Assembly: GCA_039954875.1 (NCBI GenBank)
Contig: CP157202.1
Span: 1,054,001-1,118,000 of the forward strand
Direction of reading: 5' to 3'
DNA: 64,000 nt
Source: G039954875 sp039954875
GTDB taxonomy: Bacteria; Bacteroidota; Bacteroidia; Flavobacteriales; Blattabacteriaceae
Every line of letters begins with the position of its first letter. Position 1 is the stretch's first letter. Positions 20,010 through 27,564 of the stretch are shown in pieces. A program made the translations under genes and the position numbers. The notes under the pieces are model-generated. The model ran no database searches, was not told where the DNA came from, and saw nothing but the letters and a program-made list of their open reading frames with translations.

Positions 20010-20825
20010 ACTCTAAGCATAAAGATGTCTCATCTACAACATATTGGTTTAAAATTAAGATGTTATATTCTCCATGAGTTGTTTGAGTTTGAAAAAAACC
20101 AGACATCTTTCGTAGAACTAGCTCCTGGAAATTGGATAAAAATAGGTGGGTAATGGAAAAAAGTTTAAGGAAACAGCTGAAAAATATCCTATCTATAGCC
20201 ACGGCCTGTGTATCTGTATAGACAGTCCGGACAATTTAGCCACATATTTTATAAAAATATTAATATTTTATTAGATTAACTTTAGGTCATGATCTATTAA
20301 GAACATTTGAATTACAACAAAGCAGAAAACGCTCACTTATATAATTTACTATATATCCCATTTAGAGAAGATGCCATTAAACATATCCGTAGCGCAGATC
20401 AATATGGTACAAGACATATTGGAGCGATCACTTATACTGGAACATGCCTCTTATTATACACCTATGACTGCGGAAATGGATGAAGCGACTTTCATCCGAT
20501 AAATTTTTAGATTCAGATTACAGTTTGTTATTGTATGTGAATAATGTCTATTTAAATGGATTCAATCACAAATACCACCCCAAAGATTTTCTTTTGAACA
20601 TACTCTTCCAAACGATACGATATCTCAACGTAGCTAACGAAAACCTGATTATCGATATCTATAGCCAGCCCATCATCTTGGATATATATGGAACTCTATG
20701 AATGGGCACTTGAAAAGACAGAGCCAGTACTGGTGCTACTAGAAAGAGATTTCAATATTCCTGATATTAAAGAATTAACCGATGAGATATATTACCTTGA
20801 ACACATCACAAAATCGCAATGAATA
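20010..20825 (+). pseudogene. MNIO-family (DUF692, HvfB-like) iron enzyme pseudogene
   Basis: In plus-strand frames the whole UPF0276/DUF692 order can be read. It runs GLKLRCYILHELFEFE, SFVELAPGNWIKIGG, HLYNLLYIPFREDAIKHI, and PMTAEMDEATFI (after a shift). It continues YVNNVYLNGFNHKYHPKDFL and ANENLIIDIYSQPIILDIY, and ends ELYEWALEKTEPVLVLLERD then FNIPDIKELTDEI. The family makes oxidative changes to peptide cysteines with a multinuclear iron centre, as in methanobactin and bufferin pathways. Here the LLLDVNN motif has become LLLYVNN, replacing an aspartate expected to matter for metal binding, and there are several frameshifts. It is clearly dead. An HvfC-like remnant follows. Confidence 0.85.
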
Positions 20826-21500
20826 AAATCTTATATTCCAATCTGATACTCGAGAAATTCGAAACGCTTTTGGAAGATATTACCGTGACGATGAAAGTCT
20901 AGTTCCAATTTTTTTTTCAAAAGAAAACTTATCTCAATATAGAAGGATTGTTTTTGGCCTTATATCAGATACTTTACAAAAAGCCTATCCCCTTAGTTAC
21001 AAAATACTGGGCGATAAGAAATGAGAAAAATGGTGAGAATATTTTTTAGAAAGACATCCATGTAGCAGTAATCAACTCTGGGAATTGCAACAATAGTTTT
21101 TGGAATATACTCGCAAGGATGTGTTCAATAAAAAACAGGCATCTCCATATTTACTAGCCCGATTAGTATTCGAATAAGGTGATATATAGGTTTTTATGAC
21201 AATTAATCAAAGAGCACCTTTTCTCTCTATAAATGATTATAAAAAAGACATTTTGGTGATCAACTCTGATCTAATATTTTATATCTGAATTATTCGATTA
21301 TAACGAGTTAAAATAAAACCTTTCACACCTAGAAAAACGTTCCCTGGTATCCTATTGAGGATGGGAGGACCTTTATGTATATTATCTCAAATATAAGATT
21401 CTGGAAGAACTACATTATAACGGCACATACACGAGCAGAGTTTCAACAAAATGTTGAATACTCCCCCTCATCGCTTTAATAGCACCTTGCGTTGAGCTAT
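20808..21500 (+). pseudogene. HvfC-like (DUF2063) partner pseudogene of the MNIO enzyme
   Basis: Directly after the DUF692 remnant, plus-strand frames give REIRNAFGRYYRDDESLVP, LSQYRRIVFGLISDTLQKAY, PLSYKILGDKK, HPCSSNQLWELQQ, PYLLARLVFE and later HLEKRSLVSY and KYKILEELHYNGTY. The pattern fits the DUF2063/HvfC family: a short helical N-terminus, YRR.V......L..AYP....L.G, HPC..PQLW, then LP.LL.FEWAEIE. These proteins sit beside DUF692 enzymes and deliver the precursor peptide. Many stops break the frame. No precursor peptide gene (DUF2282-like) is visible in the window. The MNIO call is more certain than this one. Confidence 0.65.
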
Positions 21501-21575
21501 TATAAACTAAAGCTTATTTTTTATTTATTTAAAGGAAAGGATTTAATGTTTTTTTTTCGAAACAAGTTTTTTACC

Positions 21576-22421
21576 TTATAAATATGACGACTTCTTTTTT
21601 TTACGTTCCTTCTCCGTCTGTTTATGATATTCCACCTCATTCTGATCATGTTGTTCTTCGATCAGCTTGTATTTGTTTTCCTGTACCTTTTCTAATTCAC
21701 GACAATCTCCTTCTTCTAAAACTATCAATATAAAACCTTCTCCATGAATATTTTCAATCTTGACACAAACATCACTTTTTAAATAGCACCTACATTTGGC
21801 GACATATACATCCATACTTCTACTAGTAAAGAAATTATCATTTCCCCACACACTCATAAGGGCTTGATGTCTGGATAATAAATCATTCATATTCATACAA
21901 AGACATTTTAATAAGCCACATTCCTTGGGTGATAACTTATACCTTTCTCCAGTATCGTCACGACGAAGAATTCTCAATCTTGAATTGAAAATAAACTTTC
22001 CTATTTTGAAGATCTCTTGTTCAGCTTTATTATTATTGTTATCTAAATTAATCTGCAAAACAGCTCTCACCTTATATAGGAGAATTTCCGTGTCAAAAGG
22101 TTTTGTAATGTAATCGGCTGCACCAAGGCTATATCCTTGTTTGACATCTTCTTTCATATTTTTGGCTGTCAAAAAGATGATCGGAAGATCTGCCCGTATG
22201 CTCTTGAGCTCTCTAGCTAAGGTAAAACCATCTTTTTTGGGCATCATCACATCACAGATGCATAGATCATATTTGTCTTCCTTAAAACGTCTGAATGCCT
22301 CCTCTCCATCTATAGCATGGGTAACATCATACTTATTCATCTTTAGATAGTCGGTCAGTACACCACCAAGATTTCGATCATCTTCTACTAGTAGTAATTT
22401 GGGGTTTCTCTCTTCACTCAT
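21576..22421 (-). CDS. OmpR/PhoB-type response regulator (RprY-like)
   Basis: A 281-residue protein with an N-terminal receiver domain: acidic pair VEDD, phospho-acceptor D57 in CICDVMMPKKDGF, T85 in FLTAKN and K107 in YITKPFD. A C-terminal OmpR winged helix follows (LSPKECGLLKCLCMNMNDLLSRHQAL..SRSMDVYVAKCRCYL). A charged tail of about 40 residues ends in KERKKKKSSYL, longer than is usual. It lies 3 bases after its histidine kinase. Layout and sequence resemble the Bacteroides RprXY pair, which is an inference. Targets cannot be read from the window. Confidence 0.9.
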   Translation of the reverse strand: MSEERNPKLLLVEDDRNLGGVLTDYLKMNKYDVTHAIDGEEAFRRFKEDKYDLCICDVMMPKKDGFTLARELKSIRADLPIIFLTAKNMKEDVKQGYSLGAADYITKPFDTEILLYKVRAVLQINLDNNNNKAEQEIFKIGKFIFNSRLRILRRDDTGERYKLSPKECGLLKCLCMNMNDLLSRHQALMSVWGNDNFFTSRSMDVYVAKCRCYLKSDVCVKIENIHGEGFILIVLEEGDCRELEKVQENKYKLIEEQHDQNEVEYHKQTEKERKKKKSSYL

Positions 22422-22424
22422 ATA

Positions 22425-24011
22425 TTAATTGTTTAAAGATACTTGTATGGTAAATTTGCTACCTTTCCCTCTTTCACTTTCAACAAAAATGGCCGCTTTA
22501 TGCAAATCTACTATTTTTTTAACATATGGTAGACCCAACCCATGTCCCCTTACGTTGTGTGAGTTGCCACCTTCAGCCCTAAAAAACCGTTCAAAGATCT
22601 TTTGTTGTACTTGTCTAGACATGCCTATACCTTTATCTTGTATCTGTATGAACACGCTTTCCTCCTTTATAAAGGCACGAACATTGATCTCTGGAGGATC
22701 TAAAGAATATTTATTAGCATTATCTAGGATATTCAAGATCGCACTTTCGAAATGAATTGGGTCTACGTGTATTTGAACCGATGAAGCATGGTAAGTTTCA
22801 GAAATTTTACCTTGGCGTTTTTCTACTACCAATCGAATACGCTCAACGGTTTTAGATACTAGATCATTGATGTTGACAGCTTTGAAATCTAATTCTAATT
22901 GATTGTAATCCAATTTTGACATTCTTAAGACCATTTCTATTTGATTATCCATCCGTGCATTTTCATCTTTGATAAGGGCAGCATACTGTTCTACTTTTTT
23001 TTGAGGTGTATTAACTATGGAATTTTTCAAGATATCAGTCACTACGTTAATCGTGGCAATGTGGGTTTTGAATTCATGCGTCATATTGTTAATGAAGTCA
23101 TTTTTCATCTCAGATATCTTTTTCTGCCGATCCATATAAAACAAAGATGCGGCATAAACACCCAATATGACAAAGATCACAATGACCGAAAGGATAACAA
23201 TACCAAATATAGAGTTGAAAATAGTTATATTTTTTCGGGGAAAATAAACTGAGAGAAAATATGTGGGTTGGTATTTTTCATCGAGGTACAATTCTTGTTC
23301 ATATTTTCCTTCTTGTTCCTCGTAACCTTTGGACCTTGTTGGTGTAGGACGACGATCTTTATTTAAAACGGCAAATTCGTAACGGGGTTTTATGTTTTGG
23401 TTTTTAAACTCTGCGTCAAGTACAACTTCGATCGATTCAGGTCGGATACGCTTCCCGATAGGTGTTTCATTACTTATGATCATTATGTAACGATCTAAAA
23501 TAAAAGCACGTTTCTCAATGGAAGTAGCTTTAGATCGAGATAGATATTTGGGTATTTTTTCGATATCTTCTTTTTCTTTTTTGAGACTTTCTTTAAATCC
23601 ACCCCTATAATATCTTAAATTCACTATATTTAAGATACCTTTTATTTTGTCATCAAGCTGAAGTATAGGGGTATATATGTCTTCTATGGTATAACCTTGC
23701 CGATAAACATATTTTTTTTGAGTAACTGAATCTATTACTTCACCTTTGAAATCAAAATTCTTTTTTAAAGTCTTTTTTTTCATGGAGCCAAAAAAGTCTT
23801 GAAATTTCTTAAAATAAAGAATCCTTTCTTGTTTTCTCAACCTTTCGGTGGCTTCAGTCAAGGCTTTTATCACATTTCTAGAAAAGATTTCTTCGCTGGT
23901 ATTCAATGTTTGCTTGAGTAAATAAAAATGCATGAGAATGATCCCTATAAGGGATATACTCATCAATACAACCAAATACTTAACGAATCCTTTTCTGATC
24001 ATATTTTTCAT
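22425..24011 (-). CDS. Sensor histidine kinase (RprX-like)
   Basis: A 528-residue membrane kinase. Membrane helices are at about residues 12-30 and 266-290, with a sensor domain between them. HisKA has H312 in NNMTHEFKTHIATI, and HATPase_c has ILNILDNANKYS, IQDKGIGMS and GHGLGLPYVKKIV. The H-box normally reads HExKTP; here the proline (position 317) is histidine, an uncommon change next to the phospho-acceptor. All ATP-binding boxes look sound. It starts inside the end of coaE (4-base ATGA overlap) and is followed 3 bases later by the response regulator. These links indicate one coaE-kinase-regulator transcript. Confidence 0.93.
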   Translation of the reverse strand: MKNMIRKGFVKYLVVLMSISLIGIILMHFYLLKQTLNTSEEIFSRNVIKALTEATERLRKQERILYFKKFQDFFGSMKKKTLKKNFDFKGEVIDSVTQKKYVYRQGYTIEDIYTPILQLDDKIKGILNIVNLRYYRGGFKESLKKEKEDIEKIPKYLSRSKATSIEKRAFILDRYIMIISNETPIGKRIRPESIEVVLDAEFKNQNIKPRYEFAVLNKDRRPTPTRSKGYEEQEGKYEQELYLDEKYQPTYFLSVYFPRKNITIFNSIFGIVILSVIVIFVILGVYAASLFYMDRQKKISEMKNDFINNMTHEFKTHIATINVVTDILKNSIVNTPQKKVEQYAALIKDENARMDNQIEMVLRMSKLDYNQLELDFKAVNINDLVSKTVERIRLVVEKRQGKISETYHASSVQIHVDPIHFESAILNILDNANKYSLDPPEINVRAFIKEESVFIQIQDKGIGMSRQVQQKIFERFFRAEGGNSHNVRGHGLGLPYVKKIVDLHKAAIFVESERGKGSKFTIQVSLNN

Positions 24012-24616
24012 AACAGTAATGCTTTCCTTCTAAGCATTCTCAAAATTTGTTTATGGACCCTTTCTATGGTTTCTTCTAACACTTTAATATCTCCAATGTT
24101 CTCAATAATAATGTCCGAACGACTATGTTTTTCTTGATCTGTCCATTGATTTTTTACACGTTCTAGTACTTGAGCTTGACTGACCTGATCTCTTTGCATA
24201 ATACGCCTAATCCTTTCGCCTAGGGGAGCTGTTATTGTGATGATCAAATCACACATCAAATGGGTTCCACTTTCAAACAATATAGCAGTTTCTTTGATAC
24301 AATAAGGCGCCTGATGATGACACATCCAGCTTTTAAAATCTGATAAGACCCATGGATGGACTAGAGCATTCAATCTTCTCAAAGCAGAGGCATCTTTAAA
24401 AACTCTTTGAGAAAGGTATTTCGTGTCTAATTGCCCGGAACTATTAGCTTGTCCACCAAAACTTTTTATGATATCTTTTTTAAGTTGACCCACCTGTTCC
24501 ATAAGCATTTTAGCCGACAAATCTGAATTATATATAGGAAGATCTTTTTGAGAAAATAAGACTGATATTGTACTCTTACCAGCCCCTATACCTCCAGTAA
24601 GTCCTACGATATACAT
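24008..24616 (-). CDS. coaE: Dephospho-CoA kinase
   Basis: A 202-residue protein starting MYIVGLTGGIGAGKST, with the P-loop at residues 8-15. The CoaE features follow: LPIYNSDLSAKMLME (D of the DxD/DxxA region), LNALVHPWV, and KETAILFESGTH followed by ITAPLGERIRRIMQRD. It phosphorylates dephospho-CoA at the 3' hydroxyl, the last CoA step. It lies downstream of the broken ybbR on the same strand, the usual Bacteroidales order, and overlaps the kinase start by four bases. Confidence 0.95.
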   Translation of the reverse strand: MYIVGLTGGIGAGKSTISVLFSQKDLPIYNSDLSAKMLMEQVGQLKKDIIKSFGGQANSSGQLDTKYLSQRVFKDASALRRLNALVHPWVLSDFKSWMCHHQAPYCIKETAILFESGTHLMCDLIITITAPLGERIRRIMQRDQVSQAQVLERVKNQWTDQEKHSRSDIIIENIGDIKVLEETIERVHKQILRMLRRKALLL

Positions 24617-24639
24617 ATTGGATATTATTATTACGCGAT

Positions 24640-25590
24640 CTAATCAATGTAATTATTTCAACTTTATCTGGCTATATTATAACATCGGTTCCAAAACATG
24701 GAACTTTATCCAGTACTAATGGTAAGTGAGTGATTCCTGCCTTAAACTGTTCCGCACCACATGCAAACGAAAAATCGAAACGAGAAATTTTAGCATATTT
24801 TTCATAACTCACTTCAAAAATAAGTATTGATATTTTTAGTTCTATTTGTGCTTGGAAATCTTTAGGTGGATTCAAAACTTATATAGGTACTTCAATGACT
24901 TTTTCAGTAAAACGTTATACTTCCAATCGAATGTCTACATTAATGGGCACTAACTTTCACTTCATAAGGCGGAACTAACTTCAAAGTTTTAAATTTGTCC
25001 TAGTTTAATTCTTTTCCAATCCGTTTTTATGTAAATACCTGATCTAAAGTATCCAATACTTTAGTATAACCAACAAATCGGATCATCTCAGGCTTAATAT
25101 TGATCGCCTTTTTTCTAAACTCTTCTTTATATTCGAAGTCTATATCAGGTTTTACCCTAACGGTTTTTGATACCATATCAGATAATGGCAACCAAATAAT
25201 ATTAGGGGTAATATTCATAATCAATTGACGACCTATCTTCTCACTTAATGTCTGAATATGTTCTTCAGGCATCCAGAAAGCCTTTTTACCATCGGTATTT
25301 ATGACTTTACTGACGTCTATTTGAAGCACGTTACGACGTAACATTCTGTTAATCAACAAAATATAACCTGTACTACGTTGCCGTATAAAGAGCCTACCTT
25401 CTGGTTTTTTATAAAAGGTTCTTTTCAGAGGTAGGTTTATATACTTAATTTCATAGGCGATTTCCTTTACATATTCCTTTGAAAGCTTAACAAACAACCA
25501 GAAATAAAAAGCGAAAAATAAACATACTGAAAAAACCTTTAGAAAAGACTTATTAAAAATCATAATTTTTTCACTTAATGCTTTTTCCAC
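24640..25590 (-). pseudogene. YbbR-like (CdaR-type) protein, broken
   Basis: The first 187 codons (25590-25027) are intact. They give an N-terminal membrane anchor (FLKVFSVCLFFAFYFWLFVKL), then YbbR-repeat-like sequence (INLPLKRTFYKKPEG, LRRNVLQIDVSKV, ITPNIIWLPLSDM). After a stop, related sequence goes on in other frames: RLEV..RFTEKVIEVPI, VLNPPKDFQAQIEL, FKAGITHLPLVLDKVP and a terminal PDKVEIITLI. The C-terminal half is therefore lost from the reading frame. The position between yajC and coaE is normal for the Bacteroidales ybbR. The intact N-terminal part could still make a truncated anchored protein. I call it a pseudogene because the family needs its repeats. Confidence 0.75.
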
Positions 25591-25648
25591 CCTTTATATA
25601 CCCTAATTACAAAGCAAAGATACAAAAGGTATTTAATCTATTTTTAAA

Positions 25649-26008
25649 TCAAGTATTATTTTTTCCTTCTTGATCTTTTTCTTTTTTAAGAGATTCTGTC
25701 TTTTGTGTGTAACGCAGCTGGGTTATATCTCTAGAGATAGTGCTACGTTCAAACTTAATTCTTCCAGCTGAAGTTTCTATAACACATAAGTCATTGGTGA
25801 GCTCAACAATTTTACCATGCAGACCATCATTAGTTACTACTTGATCTCCTTTTTTGAGGTCTTGCTGAAATTTCTTTTCCAATTTCTGCCTCCTTAATTG
25901 TGGCCGTACCATAAAAAAATAAAATATCAAAAACATTAAGACAAGCATCCATATCGTGCTTGCCAAAGGGTGTTGTTGTGCTTGTAAAAGGATAAGTGTA
26001 GAAGTCAT
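25649..26008 (-). CDS. yajC: Preprotein translocase subunit YajC
   Basis: A 119-residue protein with a single N-terminal membrane helix (STIWMLVLMFLIFYFFMVRP). The family signature RPQLRRQKLEKKFQQDLKKGD then VVTNDGLHGKIVELTND follows, and a Lys/Glu-rich tail ends it. It is an accessory of SecDF in protein export across the inner membrane. It lies between the DUF1573 pseudogene and ybbR on the minus strand, the standard nusB-yajC-ybbR-coaE order. Length is normal. Confidence 0.95.
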   Translation of the reverse strand: MTSTLILLQAQQHPLASTIWMLVLMFLIFYFFMVRPQLRRQKLEKKFQQDLKKGDQVVTNDGLHGKIVELTNDLCVIETSAGRIKFERSTISRDITQLRYTQKTESLKKEKDQEGKNNT

Positions 26009-26024
26009 AGAATAACAGTTTATT

Positions 26025-26520
26025 TTCTTAATAGTTTCACAAAAGCTCTGATATGAAGTATTTCTTTTTTTTTAAATATATTAGTAGAGAGGGTGACGGT
26101 TTTTTCTTGAAAATACATACGGCCTTTTAAATCAAAAATCGGTTTTACCCCCCTGAATCACCAGGAATGATAGGCTCCTATAATTAATGATCGGGGATCG
26201 TGCACCAACATGATCCTTTTGCACCGTAAATTATCAAGGGATATTTACCAATATTTTTGAATTGAAAAACATGACTAACCTTCTGTCCTTGTGAAATAAC
26301 ACCAAAATCAAATAAAGTCTCGGTTAACATTATTACTGGAAGTTCGTTAGTTACTGATGTAAAATTTTGTTCATTATGATCTCCTTCTTGATCTAAAATC
26401 CTTGATAAAGATTTGGAAGAGAATATCCATATCATGACAATTATAAAATATTTCATATAAGTATGAAAAATATTATTCTTCATATATATTATGGTCTTAA
26501 ATCTCGCAATATGATACACA
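26025..26520 (-). pseudogene. DUF1573-domain protein pseudogene
   Basis: The intact N-terminal part (26519-26184) has a hydrophobic signal (YFIIVMIWIFSS) and the DUF1573 start: LTETLFDFGVISQGQKVSHV, FQFKNIGKYPLIIYGAKGSC then WCTIPDH, where a stop falls. The rest continues in other frames as EPIIPGDSG and FDLKGRMYFQEKTVTLSTN then ILHIRAFVKL, which is the missing second half of the domain. The gene was about 155 codons and is broken by shifts near 26,160-26,180. nusB, DUF1573 and yajC in this order are typical of Bacteroidales. Its function is unknown in general. Confidence 0.78.
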
Positions 26521-26530
26521 TTTTACCGAT

Positions 26531-27478
26531 TTACATTAAGCCTTTACCTATTTTTAAGATTTTTTCCTGCTTATATAATACCTTAAACAATTGATCTAAC
26601 ATACCATTAACAAATATCTTACTTTTGCCCGTGGAATAAATCTTGGTAATTTCAATATACTCATTCATTGTAACTTTAGGAGGGATCGTTGGAAAATATA
26701 TAAACTCACATAGAGCCATTTGTAGGATAATTTTGTCCAAGATGGCCATCCGTTCCAGGTCCCAATTACTTGCCACACTACGGATCAGCTCATTGAAGGG
26801 CTCACAATTAGAAAGTGTTTTCCTATATAACATGATAATGAAGTTCTTATCTTCTATATCTTTATAAATGCTATATAAACGAAAATGAACCGGTGTAGTA
26901 TTCTTTATGAATTTCAACGTATCATACGCCATACTATGAGCTACCTCTAGATCATCTACCCATGTGATGTATTGATCTTCAAACCATTCATGAAGTTTTT
27001 GATGAGGTTTGATATGTTTTTCATAGCATTTCAAAATAAAATCTTTATCCGCCTCAAAAGAAGACTCTTCTTGTATCACATATTCTTTATAATATGGCCA
27101 ATGCTGTAATTCTTCAAATAACAGAATAACATAACTCATGTGTTCTTGCCAAGTGAGTTGTTGATTTTTCGCACTATAATCTGAGAGATAAACGTTTTTT
27201 GAAAGGATTTCTAAGAGTACATTACCAGCAAATTTTCTACTGAAAGCAAAATCCCTACGGATAATCAATTTCCTCTCTTTTACCGCCTTCATTTTTTGTA
27301 AGGCTCTATCTCTGATCGCCAAAACTAAATTCAAAAGGCATATGTACAGATCGTATATTTTATCAACGCTTTGCAACATATTGTTTTCCACAACATTGCA
27401 ATCTAAGCCAGATATGTACTGCGCATACAAAAACTGCATGGCTCTAACTCTAAAACGACGTCTTACCGAGATTTTCAA
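26531..27478 (-). CDS. nusB: Transcription antitermination protein NusB
   Basis: A 315-residue protein. Bacteroidota NusB carries an extra N-terminal half and is this long, against about 140 residues in E. coli. It starts RRRFRVRAMQFLYAQYIS, and the C-terminal NusB domain includes NWDLERMAILDKIILQMALCE, PPKVTMNEYIEITKIYST and SKIFVNGMLDQL. It binds boxA RNA with S10 in rRNA antitermination. The start is TTG at 27478, because upstream ATG codons are out of frame. A promoter (CAAAGGTA read on the minus strand) lies just upstream and abuts that of the divergent ABC gene. Confidence 0.93.
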   Translation of the reverse strand: MKISVRRRFRVRAMQFLYAQYISGLDCNVVENNMLQSVDKIYDLYICLLNLVLAIRDRALQKMKAVKERKLIIRRDFAFSRKFAGNVLLEILSKNVYLSDYSAKNQQLTWQEHMSYVILLFEELQHWPYYKEYVIQEESSFEADKDFILKCYEKHIKPHQKLHEWFEDQYITWVDDLEVAHSMAYDTLKFIKNTTPVHFRLYSIYKDIEDKNFIIMLYRKTLSNCEPFNELIRSVASNWDLERMAILDKIILQMALCEFIYFPTIPPKVTMNEYIEITKIYSTGKSKIFVNGMLDQLFKVLYKQEKILKIGKGLM

Positions 27479-27513
27479 AGATCAAATGGTTTCATGGTCT
27501 CAAAATTCCTCGG

Positions 27514-27543
27514 CAAAGGTATATAAATAAAGGCTCGGGCAAA
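27514..27543 (-). promoter_or_regulatory. Promoter for nusB (TTTG-N18-TACCTTTG)
   Basis: Read on the minus strand, TTTG (27543-27540) is followed after 18 bases by TACCTTTG (27521-27514), matching the Bacteroidota -33/-7 pattern. The nusB TTG start lies 35 bases downstream. Confidence 0.6.
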
Positions 27544-27550
27544 AAGTATT

Positions 27551-27558
27551 TACTTTTG
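27551..27558 (+). promoter_or_regulatory. -7 element (TACTTTTG) six bases before the ABC transporter ATG
   Basis: TACTTTTG is followed by CTAACT and then ATG at 27565. In Bacteroidota transcription starts about 5-7 bases after this element, so the mRNA may begin at the start codon itself. No clear -33 box. Confidence 0.45.
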
Positions 27559-27564
27559 CTAACT

